In this document: positions 25,189 through 34,749 of the stretch, piece by piece
Position numbering within the stretch: the first letter of the stretch is position 1
How the letters are laid out: every line of letters starts with the position of its first letter
Assembly: GCA_902628835.1 (NCBI GenBank)
Contig: CACOPD010000005.1
Location: 1 to 64,000 of the forward strand
Direction of reading: 5' to 3'
DNA: 64,000 bases
DNA from: an uncultured Alphaproteobacteria bacterium
GTDB lineage: Bacteria; Pseudomonadota; Alphaproteobacteria; HIMB59; GCA-002718135
Notes under the pieces: model-generated
What the model saw: only the letters and a program-made list of their open reading frames with translations
The model's database searches: none
What the model was told of the DNA's origin: nothing
Translations under genes and position numbers: made by a program

Positions 25189-25986
25189 ATGAAACTTTTA
25201 CACTTGTCAGATCCACATATTGAGCCTGATATTTTGCATGGAATAGACTCACAGTTAAGGTTTAAAAAGGCATTAGAACATATTAAAAAAAATCATTTAG
25301 ATTCAGATTTGTTTGTAATATCAGGTGATATTACACACTTTGGCAGTGAAGACGCATACAAGATATTTTTAGACATTATTAAAGAAGAAAGGTTACCAAC
25401 GAAATTATTCCCAAAATTAATTATAGGTAATCATGACAACAGAGTGAATTTCAAAAAAAGTTTTACAAAAACTAAAACTGATGAGAATGGTTTCATTCAA
25501 TACACTGAAGCTTTTGAAAATAAACTTTTTATTTTTTTAGACACAAATAAACCAGAAACAGATAGCGGTTACTTTTGTGAAAATAGACAAAGATGGTTTG
25601 AAAATGAATTAAAAAAAGGAATAGATAAAAGTATATATATTTTTATGCATCATAATCCTCTTGCGCTTGGAGATAAAAATAGTGATAAAATAGGACTTAT
25701 TCAAAAAGATGAATTTAAAAAAATTTTATTAAAGTATAATAAAAATATCAAACACTTATTTTTTGGGCACCAACATATTACTGTATCAGGTCAATACTTA
25801 GGTATTACATTTTCTTCACCAAGAAGTACATGGTCTCCTTTAGTTTCAAACTTTTCAAATAAATATCGTTTAGGAACAGCAAACACTGATCCAAATTATA
25901 ATGTTGTTTTGATAAAAGAAAATTCTTTAGTAGTACATAGCGAAGATTTTTTAAAGACAGATATAAATTGGTTCGAGAATGAATAA
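25189..25986 (+). CDS. GpdQ/CpdA-like class III metallophosphodiesterase
   Basis: The 265-residue protein has the calcineurin-type metal motifs in order: SDPHIE (7-12), SGDITHFGS (near 45), IGNHDNR (near 81), MHHNPL and FGHQHIT. This matches cyclic-nucleotide or glycerophosphodiester phosphodiesterases of the GpdQ/CpdA branch. It is cytoplasmic (no signal peptide) and divergent from the importer operon, which suggests glycerophosphodiester hydrolysis. Cyclic-AMP hydrolysis is the alternative. Confidence 0.78.
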   Translation: MKLLHLSDPHIEPDILHGIDSQLRFKKALEHIKKNHLDSDLFVISGDITHFGSEDAYKIFLDIIKEERLPTKLFPKLIIGNHDNRVNFKKSFTKTKTDENGFIQYTEAFENKLFIFLDTNKPETDSGYFCENRQRWFENELKKGIDKSIYIFMHHNPLALGDKNSDKIGLIQKDEFKKILLKYNKNIKHLFFGHQHITVSGQYLGITFSSPRSTWSPLVSNFSNKYRLGTANTDPNYNVVLIKENSLVVHSEDFLKTDINWFENE

Positions 25987-25988
25987 AG

Positions 25989-27095
25989 TTATTTTTTTTC
26001 AATTACAAAAATTTCATTATTAAAATATAGTCCTTTGTTTTTTGAAACTATTTTTTGGACCACTTTTTCATAATTTTTTGTTTTTTCCACCATCATTACT
26101 TTATCATCATCCATTTGATTTACATATATAGATGCATTCCACGCAGAAAAAATTAGAGAGGTGGCTATTCCATTACTTATTTCTGTTGGAAGAGCTCTCA
26201 GTTTACATTTAATAATTCTTTTTTCTACAAAAGATAAACTGCTTAATAAGTCTTTATCTAAATTTTTCTTAAGATAGGAAATGATACTATTCCCAAGAGA
26301 TGGAAAGGGGTTCTCTTTTGGCCAAATTTTACGAATTATTTCATTAGCAGGATCGTTTCCTGAAGCGTGAATAGTTAATAATTTCCCTTTTGATTTTAAC
26401 GCTCTAATCATTGGTTCAATAACGTATTTTGATTTCTTTTCTGCTGAAATTCTTGAACGATAAGGCTGTGACGCAATAATAAGATCAAATTTATTATCTG
26501 ATTTTTTTTTGGTAGGTATTAATTCATTAACATTAAATTCTTGATCTTCGCGGTAGATAACCATGACTGAAGGCTCTTTATAAGTATGGTTACCTGACTT
26601 TTTATTGATCTCTATATTCCATTTTTTTTCTAAAAACTCATTTTGTTTTCTTAATTGTTGGGCAAATTCAAGAGAAGTGTCACCTTTTAATTTAATAGTA
26701 TTCCAATTAATTTTTTTCTGTTTAGTTTCATTTTTTGATTTAAGGTTTGCAGCTTCAGAGTAGTGAAGATTTGAAATGACAAAAACAGTATTCTTATGCT
26801 CAACAAACCTATCGGGTAATTTTTCTAAACCTAATCTTACATCTTCTATACTTATTTCTTTTGTACAAACTAATAGAGGTACGTTAGGTCTAGCTTCATG
26901 ACACTGCCGCATAACATTCATAAGTAAAGAGCCATCCCCCATTCCAGCATCAAATATTTTTATGCCAGGTTTTTGAGGTTTAATTTTATTTACGTGAGGA
27001 CGAATCGCATCAGCAATTTGATTTTTTTCATTTGTTGTTGTGACAAATAATAAATATTTTTGTCTGTTATCATAAAACCTGAAATTTTTTTTCAT
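25989..27095 (-). CDS. SAM-dependent methyltransferase-like protein, unknown substrate
   Basis: The 368-residue protein has a Rossmann SAM-binding motif FDAGMGDGSLL near residues 48-58, KEISIEDVRLGLEKLPDRF downstream, and a later YDL-type active-site-side motif (KFDLIIASQPYRSR). The start FRFYDNRQKYLLFVTTTNEK is distinctive; I recall similar proteins in other alphaproteobacteria but no function. It is last in a run of three genes (MetE-core, Fe-ADH, this one) separated by only a few bases, downstream of a phosphonate-type operon. Substrate unknown. Confidence 0.55.
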   Translation of the reverse strand: MKKNFRFYDNRQKYLLFVTTTNEKNQIADAIRPHVNKIKPQKPGIKIFDAGMGDGSLLMNVMRQCHEARPNVPLLVCTKEISIEDVRLGLEKLPDRFVEHKNTVFVISNLHYSEAANLKSKNETKQKKINWNTIKLKGDTSLEFAQQLRKQNEFLEKKWNIEINKKSGNHTYKEPSVMVIYREDQEFNVNELIPTKKKSDNKFDLIIASQPYRSRISAEKKSKYVIEPMIRALKSKGKLLTIHASGNDPANEIIRKIWPKENPFPSLGNSIISYLKKNLDKDLLSSLSFVEKRIIKCKLRALPTEISNGIATSLIFSAWNASIYVNQMDDDKVMMVEKTKNYEKVVQKIVSKNKGLYFNNEIFVIEKK

Positions 27096-27097
27096 TA

Positions 27098-28210
27098 CTA
27101 ATAAAGTCCCATTGATTTAGCAGAAGAGATGAAGGCTTCTTTATTGCCAATAAAGTTTTTACCTCGTTCCCCTAAAAACGCATCATCTACTATATTATTC
27201 CATTCTTGAACAGGAACTTTTATTTCATTTAAGTTAAGAGGAACCTCTAAAGAACGCATAAATTCACTCAGATTATTTGCAGCATTCTCTAGATTATCGT
27301 TAAAAATTAATTTTAGTCTTTCCTCAGCTACACTATCAATTCCAACCATACTTTTAGTAATCATAGGTAAAGTAAATGAACAAGCGATACCATGCTGAAT
27401 ACCGTAATTGAGTGTAACAGGGTATGATAGATTGTGCGCAATAGCAGTTTTCGTATTGGAAAACGCTAAGCCAGCATGAACACACGCCAATGCAATGTTT
27501 GAGCGTAATTCAACATTTCTTAAATCTTTAGTGAGAAGTGGTAAATTTTCTAATACTAATTTTGATGCTTGTATTGCATGAGAAGCAGAAACTGGGTTTG
27601 CATTAATATTCCAAATACTTTCCATTGAATGGGAGAGAGCATCTAAACCTGTTGAAATGGTCAAACCTAAAGGCTTATCAACCATAATAGATGGGTCAAT
27701 AATTGTTTTTTCTGCATAAAGAGATTTGTGCGCCAAAGATAATTTATTATTTTTTTCTTTATCCCATATTGTGGCCCAACACGTAAGTTCACTTGATGTT
27801 CCTGAAGTTGTAGGTACTGCAATAATCTTGATTGGATTTTCGACTCTTGGGCTTTTCTTATTGCGAACGAAATCAGTTAGATATTCTTGTTTATCTTTAA
27901 ATGCAGCAATTGCTTTAGCTGTGTCTGTAACAGAGCCACCACCTATGGCTAAAATATAATCTACTGATTTATTAATTGAAGAAAATTTATTTTGTAGCTC
28001 TAAAATATCCTTATAATCTGGATTAGGCTGAACATCAGTCATAATGGATAAGGGTGGATTTGAAGAAGATTTTAATTCATCGCTATATTTTTTAAAAATT
28101 TCTTCTGGATGAGTGATTATGATGTAGTTCTTATTTTTAAGAGCATCATGTACTTCTTTAAATCTATTTTCTCCAAAGATAATTTCAACAGGGTTAAAAT
28201 AATTCCACAT
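27098..28210 (-). CDS. Iron-containing (group III) alcohol dehydrogenase
   Basis: The 370-residue protein has the NAD-binding GGGSVTDTAKAIA near residues 91-103, PTTSGTSSELTCWATI near 133-148 and the metal-ligand segments DALSHSMESIW and HNLSYPVTLNYGIQHGIA. Start MWNYFNPVEIIFG is typical. Such enzymes oxidise or reduce small alcohols/aldehydes; a branch reduces phosphonoacetaldehyde to 2-hydroxyethylphosphonate. In this neighbourhood a phosphonate aldehyde or alcohol is a reasonable but unproven substrate. It lies 2 bases before the methyltransferase-like gene and 4 after the MetE-core gene. Confidence 0.75.
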   Translation of the reverse strand: MWNYFNPVEIIFGENRFKEVHDALKNKNYIIITHPEEIFKKYSDELKSSSNPPLSIMTDVQPNPDYKDILELQNKFSSINKSVDYILAIGGGSVTDTAKAIAAFKDKQEYLTDFVRNKKSPRVENPIKIIAVPTTSGTSSELTCWATIWDKEKNNKLSLAHKSLYAEKTIIDPSIMVDKPLGLTISTGLDALSHSMESIWNINANPVSASHAIQASKLVLENLPLLTKDLRNVELRSNIALACVHAGLAFSNTKTAIAHNLSYPVTLNYGIQHGIACSFTLPMITKSMVGIDSVAEERLKLIFNDNLENAANNLSEFMRSLEVPLNLNEIKVPVQEWNNIVDDAFLGERGKNFIGNKEAFISSAKSMGLY

Positions 28211-28214
28211 TATA

Positions 28215-29294
28215 TTAAATTGATTTTGCCGCTTTAGTTAAAATTGTCATTTTCTCAATTGCTTGTTCTCGAGTAAAGAAACCTAAACCACAATCTGGTG
28301 CAGCTATTAAACGGTGTTCATCAATATGTTCAAGTGAATCTTTGATACGAACTCTTACTTCTTCAACAGACTCCATTCTACTTTTTGCAATATCAATAAA
28401 TCCAAAAATTACTTTCGTTTTAGTAAATTTTTCTAAAAGATTTAAATCATTATGCCTATGTGAATCTTCTAAAGATACTTCATCAATAGTTGAATCATCT
28501 ACAAGTGATGCAATTCTATCATAAGCATCTAGATCAGCCTTTTTATATCCTTCTGAATCTAATGAGTTAGGATAACCACAACAAATATGACAAACGCGTT
28601 GCACTTCTTTAGGTATACCATGCATCATTCTTTCTAAATTTTCCATTCCATATGAATGAGCTTCATCGGGCTTTCTAGCAAATACTGGTTCATCAATTTG
28701 AATATACTGACAACCTGCCTCTACAAGTGCTTTAACTTCTTTATTTAGAGCTAATGCTAAATCAAAACCAAGTTTTTTCATGTCATCATAGTAATTGTTG
28801 GCAATTGAATCTGTAATTGTCATTGGTCCAGGTAACGTAATTTTAACTGGGTTTTTTGTAAATTGTTGTGCGCTCTTCCAGTCTAAATGCATACGTATTT
28901 CTTTACTTGAAATTGGTGCAACAATAGTTGGAAGATCAGCTTCGAACGCACCTTGTCTTACTGACTTATGTGTAACTTCCTTAAAACTTACACCATTTAA
29001 AAATCGACATTGATATAATACATAACTCTCACGCCTAACTTCCCCATCTGTTGGAACATCAATACCCGCACTTACTTGATCAGTTATAACTTCTTTAATT
29101 GCTGCTAAAAATAATTTTTCAGCATCCGCACCTGCAGACTCTAATGCTTTTTCATATGCTCCAGGTGACCAATTTGATAATAATCCTTTTGATGCTTTTC
29201 TCTCTTCTTCTGATTTTGTCCCTAAAAACCAATCTTGAATGGGTGTTTGTTTAGGTTTTGGATAAGCACCTATTGTAGTTGTTGTAAGAGGCAT
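28215..29294 (-). CDS. MetE C-terminal-domain-like (core-MetE) protein
   Basis: The 359-residue protein corresponds to only the catalytic TIM barrel of cobalamin-independent methionine synthase. Possible zinc ligands are visible in CHICCG near residues 240-245 and in the C-terminal PDCGLGF, and IQIDEPVFA matches the family. It lacks the N-terminal half needed for polyglutamyl-folate in MetE. Such core-MetE proteins either make methionine with alternative methyl donors or act on other thiol/alkyl substrates. Operon context (Fe-ADH, methyltransferase-like, phosphonate genes) suggests a non-standard role. It has a GGGAG ribosome binding site. Confidence 0.75.
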   Translation of the reverse strand: MPLTTTTIGAYPKPKQTPIQDWFLGTKSEEERKASKGLLSNWSPGAYEKALESAGADAEKLFLAAIKEVITDQVSAGIDVPTDGEVRRESYVLYQCRFLNGVSFKEVTHKSVRQGAFEADLPTIVAPISSKEIRMHLDWKSAQQFTKNPVKITLPGPMTITDSIANNYYDDMKKLGFDLALALNKEVKALVEAGCQYIQIDEPVFARKPDEAHSYGMENLERMMHGIPKEVQRVCHICCGYPNSLDSEGYKKADLDAYDRIASLVDDSTIDEVSLEDSHRHNDLNLLEKFTKTKVIFGFIDIAKSRMESVEEVRVRIKDSLEHIDEHRLIAAPDCGLGFFTREQAIEKMTILTKAAKSI

Positions 29295-29326
29295 CTATTT
29301 TTACTCCCATTTAAATTTAAAATAAA

Positions 29327-29351
29327 ACAGCGGCTTTTATAAAGCCGCTGT
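29327..29351 (-). terminator. Hairpin terminator/attenuator after second binding-protein gene
   Basis: A perfect 11-bp stem (ACAGCGGCTTT / AAAGCCGCTGT) with a 3-base loop sits between the binding-protein stop (29382) and the MetE-core start (29294), followed on the - strand by TTTTATTTTAAATTT. This is a good intrinsic terminator; partial read-through would set low expression of the downstream trio. Confidence 0.78.
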
Positions 29352-29381
29352 AATAAAAAGTTAATAATAAATAATCTCAAA

Positions 29382-30635
29382 TTACATAAGATCGTTTATT
29401 TCTTCCATCATTTCTTCTTGAAGATCTGCCATATCATCAGCGTCGCCTGTAGCAATTTCTTCCGTGAAATCATAGATTACCTGTGTAACAGCTAATCCAT
29501 TTTCTCCAGGATACGCAAACCAATCAGCAAGAAGTGGAAGTTGTTCAACAGCAGTAAGTTTATTAGGGTTTTGACTATAGAAGTCACCTAATAAATCATT
29601 CGCTGCTTTATTTGGTGGAACATATCCAGTTGTTTCAGCAACTAATGCAGCACCGATACCTGATGTAATGAACTTTAAGAAAGTCCATGCAGCATCAACT
29701 CTTGCTGGATCATCAGATGTAGACACTAACATTGCAGCGTTTCCACCTGCTGGTAATCTTGCTGGTGTTCCATTGTTTACTCCAGCCATTCCAGGGAATG
29801 GTGCAGTTTTTAAAACAAAGTCTGCCTTTGCAGCATTAACTGAACCCAAGCTTGAAGTAGACCAGAACATCATACCAATAGTACCTGCGTTAAACGCAGC
29901 TTGACCATCAGCAATTGAATAGTTTGGCATATTACATCCACTCATGATTGCTTTCATTTGCTCTAACGTTGCAAGTCCTGCATCACCACCCATATTTACA
30001 GCTCCATCTTTAACCATTGGAACGTTCTGAGTATGCATTAATGCTTGGTGGAACCAGTTACCTGTGATGTTCCAACCAAAGTATAGAGTTCCTTTACCTG
30101 CTGCTTCCAATTTATTACATGCTGCAATAACTTCGTCCCAGTTAGTTGGAATACTATCTACACCTGCTTCAGCTAATAGATCCATGTTGTAATAGCCAAC
30201 TGGCGTTGATACAGAAAATGGTAATCCATAAACTTCACCACCGAATGTTGAAAGACTTAACATAGCAGAATGGTAACCATCTTTTTCAAAAGCTGCTTCT
30301 TTTGCAATAAATGGCTCTAAAGACTTTGCAATACCTTTATCTACTAGAGGTGCTTGTCTGTTAAGACCTTGCATCGTTACATCTGGTAAGTTACCTGAAG
30401 TAGACTCTCTAAAAATTGTTGCAGTTGCATCTTCATAGTTTTCGTATGTAGCTCGAAACTTTACTTGGATATCTGGATGCGCTTTTTCAAACTCTGGCAT
30501 AATAGCTTGAAAAGTTACATCAAATAATCCTGAATAAGGATAAGCCACTTCTATTTCAATAGACTTAGCTGAATTGACTGATCCATAAAAACCAAAAGCT
30601 AATATGGCTGCCAATCCTGTTATTAATTTTTTCAT
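29382..30635 (-). CDS. ABC transporter solute-binding protein linked to phosphonate genes
   Basis: The 417-residue UgpB-like protein has a signal peptide (MKKLITGLAAILAFGFYGSVNSA) and the family 1 fold (EIEVAYPYSGLFDVTFQAIMPEFEKAHPDIQVKFR). It lies 134 bases downstream of phnY on the same strand, while its likely ATPase and permeases (33616-36591) are divergently transcribed beyond phnA. It has an ideal GGGAGG ribosome binding site. I infer that the complete system imports aminoethylphosphonate or another phosphonate/phosphoester. The acidic C-terminus (DDMADLQEEMMEEINDLM) is unusual but of unknown meaning. Confidence 0.82.
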   Translation of the reverse strand: MKKLITGLAAILAFGFYGSVNSAKSIEIEVAYPYSGLFDVTFQAIMPEFEKAHPDIQVKFRATYENYEDATATIFRESTSGNLPDVTMQGLNRQAPLVDKGIAKSLEPFIAKEAAFEKDGYHSAMLSLSTFGGEVYGLPFSVSTPVGYYNMDLLAEAGVDSIPTNWDEVIAACNKLEAAGKGTLYFGWNITGNWFHQALMHTQNVPMVKDGAVNMGGDAGLATLEQMKAIMSGCNMPNYSIADGQAAFNAGTIGMMFWSTSSLGSVNAAKADFVLKTAPFPGMAGVNNGTPARLPAGGNAAMLVSTSDDPARVDAAWTFLKFITSGIGAALVAETTGYVPPNKAANDLLGDFYSQNPNKLTAVEQLPLLADWFAYPGENGLAVTQVIYDFTEEIATGDADDMADLQEEMMEEINDLM

Positions 30636-30769
30636 TTAATCCTCCCGATTGAATATAATGATTTAACCTACATCTAGCTCGATAGGGTTACAATTTTATT
30701 ACGGAAAAATTGCAAAAAAATAAGTGTATTTTTCCACAGAAATTAAAGAATTAGAGAAAACTGGTTATT

Positions 30770-32212
30770 TTACCAAGGTAGTGAGAAAGTTTTTACATTA
30801 GTAAAACTTTTCATTGCTTCAATAACACCCTCTTTATAACCAAGACCTGAATCTTTAATTCCTCCAAAAGGAGACATTTCAATTCTGTAACCTGGCACCT
30901 CCCAAATATTTACAGTTCCAACATTTAAACCTTGAATATATTTTTTTGCTCGCATGAAGTTATTTGTACAAACACCAGATGATAATCCGAATGCTGTTGA
31001 GTTAGATATTTTCATTACAGCTTCATCATCATTTGGCACACGAATGATTGGGATAACTGGACCAAATGTTTCTTCTAAAACTAATTCACTTTTAGGATCA
31101 ACATTATCAACTACTATTGGGGGTAACAAAGCACCTTTTCTTCCAGGGTGATATAAAATTTTTGCACCGTCTTCTTCAGCCATAGAAACTCTTTTATCAA
31201 AAAGTTCAGCAGCTTCAGCATTAACAACGGTACCTAAATCTGTTTCCATATTCATAGGATCACCAAATTTAATTTTCTTAGCACGCTCGAGAGCCATTTC
31301 AACAAATTGATCTGCAATAGATTCTTGAACCAATATTCTTTTAACAGCTGTACAACGTTGACCAGAGTTTTTCGTTGCTCCAGTAACTGCTAGCTCAACA
31401 GCTTTTTTAAGATCATCACCATCTAAGTCATTTAAAACAATTAATGGATCATTACCACCAAGCTCTAGAACTGTTCTTTTGTATCCAGCTTGTTCAGCAA
31501 TTAATTTTCCTACACCCACACTGCCTGTAAAAGTAATTAGATCAATGTTTGGATTCTTGATCATTTCAGATCCGATATCTTGAGGCCATCCAGTTACAAC
31601 TGAAAACATTTCTGGTGGCAGACCTGCTTCATATAAAACATCAGCGAGTACCATTGCTGTTAAAGGTGTTAATTCTGTCTGCTTACATACTGTACAATTA
31701 TTAGTTGCAATTGAAGGTGCAATTTTATGCGCTACCATATTCAAAGGATGATTAAATGGAGTGATTGCTGAGATTGCCGTTAAGGGTTCTCTTATGGTAA
31801 ATATTTTTCTCGCTTTTCCATGTGGAGTTAAATCACAAGAAAATATTTCTCCATCATCAAGAATACAAAGTTGAGCTGTTAAAGAAAAGACATCAAAAGC
31901 TCTTCCTACTTCGTATAGAGAATCTTGTTTAGAGATGCCAAGTTCTAAAGTAATAATATCAGAAATTTCTTCTTTTCTTTTAACAAGTACTTCTGCAGCA
32001 GTTTGAAGAATTTTTTGTCTCTCATATCTTGTAAGTTTAGGTTGGTAATTTGCAGCAATATCTAAAGCCTTTCTTGCATGCTCTGCAGTACCGGCTGGAA
32101 CCGTTCCGATTACTTCACCTGTAAAAGGGTACTCAACATTTATTGTTTTATCTGAAGTAACTTTTTCTCCAGCTATACGCATTGCTTCATTAATCATTTT
32201 TTTGTGCATCAT
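30770..32212 (-). CDS. phnY: Phosphonoacetaldehyde dehydrogenase (NAD-dependent)
   Basis: The 480-residue aldehyde dehydrogenase has the NAD-fold motif [14 protein letters not shown], catalytic Glu in LELGGNDP near 250 and catalytic Cys in [12 protein letters not shown] near 287. Overlap by 4 bases with phnA identifies it as the PhnY of the Sinorhizobium-type PhnWAY pathway, which oxidises phosphonoacetaldehyde to phosphonoacetate. Start may be at MMHKKM or at the second/third Met. Confidence in this substrate rests mainly on the coupling with phnA and the presence of phnW in the island. Confidence 0.88.
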   Translation of the reverse strand: MMHKKMINEAMRIAGEKVTSDKTINVEYPFTGEVIGTVPAGTAEHARKALDIAANYQPKLTRYERQKILQTAAEVLVKRKEEISDIITLELGISKQDSLYEVGRAFDVFSLTAQLCILDDGEIFSCDLTPHGKARKIFTIREPLTAISAITPFNHPLNMVAHKIAPSIATNNCTVCKQTELTPLTAMVLADVLYEAGLPPEMFSVVTGWPQDIGSEMIKNPNIDLITFTGSVGVGKLIAEQAGYKRTVLELGGNDPLIVLNDLDGDDLKKAVELAVTGATKNSGQRCTAVKRILVQESIADQFVEMALERAKKIKFGDPMNMETDLGTVVNAEAAELFDKRVSMAEEDGAKILYHPGRKGALLPPIVVDNVDPKSELVLEETFGPVIPIIRVPNDDEAVMKISNSTAFGLSSGVCTNNFMRAKKYIQGLNVGTVNIWEVPGYRIEMSPFGGIKDSGLGYKEGVIEAMKSFTNVKTFSLPW

Positions 32213-33450
32213 AAGGCTCCGTTAATTGCATAGTAAAATGCATCATAGTTATATAATTGTTTGCTAGTATCTAAATTTTGCAATTTTAAATTTGATATGA
32301 ATGGCACTTCTCTTTCATGAAGTCCGCCATGAGAACGTAAAGGTTCATTTAATCCAGAAAGATTGTGTTTATCTTCTGATGAACCAATAGTCATAAATTC
32401 TGAAGACATACATATAATATCGCCCATTCTATCTGGAGGTAAATTATAAGTAGAGCATCCTTCATCTTTTGTTAAAACAACTTCTATATCTTTTATTTCT
32501 TTAATAGCATTTACAACTGAATCTACCTTGCTCTTGTCTTCTAAATAAATTGTTGCAAAAGAACCAAGTGAACCATGGTGAACGACATATGGATCTGTAA
32601 TTGGTAGAATAACTTTAGCCATGTTTGGTTCAAATTTTTTATCTAAATAATCTTGTAAAAATATTGCATTAGGTGAACCATCTTCTTTTGATTTTGGTTT
32701 CATACCGTGATCTGCTGTGATGATTATAGAAACATTCTCCTTATTTAAAAGACCAATATATTTATCAAACATTGCATAAAATTTATTTGCTGTTTCGTTT
32801 CCCGGTGCATATTTGTGTTGAATATAATCCGTAGTCGATAAATACATGATATTTGGTTTGAACTCTTCAAGAAGCTTTACACCTGCAGCCATTACAAATT
32901 CAGAAAGTCCTTCAGAATATACTTCTGGCACTGGCATCCCCAACCAATCGTTTACATTATCTATACCATTGAGATCTTTTGTTGCTTGATCAGATTTTTC
33001 AGCAGAAAAACAAATAGCTCTCTCATCATCAAAACTTAATCCGTTTCCTAAAAGTGTTCTCAACTTGTCTTTTGCAGTAACAAGAGCAATTTTAGAACCA
33101 GAATTGTAAAATTTTTCAAAAATAGTTGGTGCTCGCATATATTTTGGATCATTCATCATTACTTCTTCACCAGTCTCAGGTGTATAAAAGAAGTTTCCGC
33201 ATATACCGTGTACAGAACTTGGCTGCCCAGTTACAATGGAAATATTATTAGGATTTGTAAAACTTGGAATAGCGCTGTGAACTAGTAGGTTTTCACCACT
33301 TGCAATTAGTTTATCAAGATTTGGTGTAAGATTTGATTTTGATGCTTCTTCGAGATACTCTTTTTGACTACCATCAAGGCATATAACAATAGCAGTTTTT
33401 GAGAAAGAGCTTGGATATTCTCTATTATTAATTTCTAAATTTTCGGACAC
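32209..33450 (-). CDS. phnA: Phosphonoacetate hydrolase
   Basis: PhnA splits phosphonoacetate into acetate and phosphate. The 413-residue alkaline-phosphatase-superfamily enzyme shows the metal and nucleophile sites in order: VICLDGSQ (Asp), [15 protein letters not shown] (Thr nucleophile), [12 protein letters not shown] (Asp, His), ITADHGM (Asp-His) and GLHEREVPF (His). It begins the phnA-phnY operon and is divergent from the ABC ATPase at 33616. With phnW (17198) it completes aminoethylphosphonate mineralisation without the hydrolase PhnX. Confidence 0.92.
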   Translation of the reverse strand: MSENLEINNREYPSSFSKTAIVICLDGSQKEYLEEASKSNLTPNLDKLIASGENLLVHSAIPSFTNPNNISIVTGQPSSVHGICGNFFYTPETGEEVMMNDPKYMRAPTIFEKFYNSGSKIALVTAKDKLRTLLGNGLSFDDERAICFSAEKSDQATKDLNGIDNVNDWLGMPVPEVYSEGLSEFVMAAGVKLLEEFKPNIMYLSTTDYIQHKYAPGNETANKFYAMFDKYIGLLNKENVSIIITADHGMKPKSKEDGSPNAIFLQDYLDKKFEPNMAKVILPITDPYVVHHGSLGSFATIYLEDKSKVDSVVNAIKEIKDIEVVLTKDEGCSTYNLPPDRMGDIICMSSEFMTIGSSEDKHNLSGLNEPLRSHGGLHEREVPFISNLKLQNLDTSKQLYNYDAFYYAINGAL

Positions 33451-33488
33451 GATTTCAACTAATATATATTATTAAAAATACGAATTTA

Positions 33489-33517
33489 TAGTTATCTGCT
33501 AGTTAAACTCAATCATA
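33489..33517 (+). promoter_or_regulatory. Possible Pho-type direct repeats between phnA and the ABC ATPase
   Basis: The 165-base divergent spacer contains TAGTTAT (33489), TAGTTAA (33500) and AATCATA (33511), each 11 bases apart, the periodicity of a Pho box. Two of the three share the GTTA core with the array at 10479-10522; the third resembles the TCAT core of the classical box. The rest of the spacer is A/T-rich and unremarkable. Confidence 0.4.
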
Positions 33518-33615
33518 ATTTGAATATTTGTTAATAAAATTGAAATAAATAGATTTAAAATATTCTCAAATTTAATAAAATTTTGTAGATTAAAGTTAAG
33601 ATACAGGGGGAATGA

Positions 33616-34749
33616 GTGGGGACAATATCACTTAAAAATATTTCAAAATCATTTGGGTCTACACAAGTACTTAATAATTTGAATGTTGATATAAACGATG
33701 GAGAATTCTTAACATTAGTTGGTCCATCTGGTTGTGGTAAATCTACATTACTTAGAATAATTGCAGGATTGGAACAGCAGACTTCAGGCGATGTATTAAT
33801 AGATAATAAAAATGTAAATAGAGTTAGAGCCAGTGAAAGAGATTTGGCAATGGTATTCCAGTCATATGCTCTTTACCCTCATCTCACAGTAAGAAGAAAT
33901 TTGGAAACTCCATTAAGACTAAGAGATTATAATGCATTTGAAAGACTTCCCTTAATTGGTAATTTTTCTCCAAGCAAAAAAGAGAAAACAGAATCTATAA
34001 ATCAATTAGTAAATAAAACTTCTGAAACTCTAAAAATTTCAGAACTATTAGATAGAAAACCTGGACAATTGTCAGGCGGTCAGAGACAAAGAGTTGCTCT
34101 TGGTCGTGCTATGGTTAGAGAGCCTGTTGCCTTTTTAATGGATGAACCTCTTTCAAATTTAGATGCGGCTTTGAGAGTTCACATGCGATCTGAACTATCT
34201 GAACTTCATAATTCACTTAAAACTACTTTTGTTTATGTAACACATGATCAAGCAGAAGCGTTAACTATGTCTTCTAGAATGGCTGTTATGATTGATGGAA
34301 ATTTATTACAACTAGATACACCTCAAGAAGTATATGACAATCCTTCCTCATTAAGTGTAGCTCAATTTGTTGGAAGTCCAAAAATAAATATATTTAAAGG
34401 AACTGCGGACTCTGGTGGGACGGTAAGTTTTCTCAACGTTAATCTTAAAAGAAAAAGTTCTGAAAGTAATACAGATTTACATATTGGTATTCGACCAGAA
34501 CATTTAGAAATTACAAATGAAAGTAATGAAAATACATTTAGTGGAACGGTTGCATATAGAGAAAATTTAGGTTCAGATATTTTCTTTCATGTAAATATTG
34601 AAGACGGTTCAAATAAAATAATTGTAAGGGGCTTACCACAATTTACACACCAAATTTCAAACGGTTCTAGTGTAAATATAAAAAGAGTTTCAGATAAAGC
34701 ATTGCTATTTAATGAAGCCGGAATGAGAGTTCAATTTACTAATGCATAA
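33616..34749 (+). CDS. ABC transporter ATPase, UgpC/MalK type (phosphonate island)
   Basis: The 377-residue ATPase has Walker A GPSGCGKST near 36-44, signature LSGGQRQR near 154 and Walker B AFLMDEP, with a MalK-type C-terminal domain (GIRPEHLEI). A 24-residue insertion after the Q-loop region (YNAFERLPLIGNFSPSKKEK) is unusual. The start is GTG at 33616 with GGGGG upstream; a nearby ATG at 33612 is in another frame. It heads the operon with two permeases and works, I infer, with the binding protein at 29382. Confidence 0.85.
   Translation: MGTISLKNISKSFGSTQVLNNLNVDINDGEFLTLVGPSGCGKSTLLRIIAGLEQQTSGDVLIDNKNVNRVRASERDLAMVFQSYALYPHLTVRRNLETPLRLRDYNAFERLPLIGNFSPSKKEKTESINQLVNKTSETLKISELLDRKPGQLSGGQRQRVALGRAMVREPVAFLMDEPLSNLDAALRVHMRSELSELHNSLKTTFVYVTHDQAEALTMSSRMAVMIDGNLLQLDTPQEVYDNPSSLSVAQFVGSPKINIFKGTADSGGTVSFLNVNLKRKSSESNTDLHIGIRPEHLEITNESNENTFSGTVAYRENLGSDIFFHVNIEDGSNKIIVRGLPQFTHQISNGSSVNIKRVSDKALLFNEAGMRVQFTNA

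Noticed and set aside
33612-33640. ATG at 33612 as start of the ABC ATPase
   Set aside because: It is in a different frame from the ATPase domain; GTG at 33616 is in frame and has a G-rich ribosome binding site.
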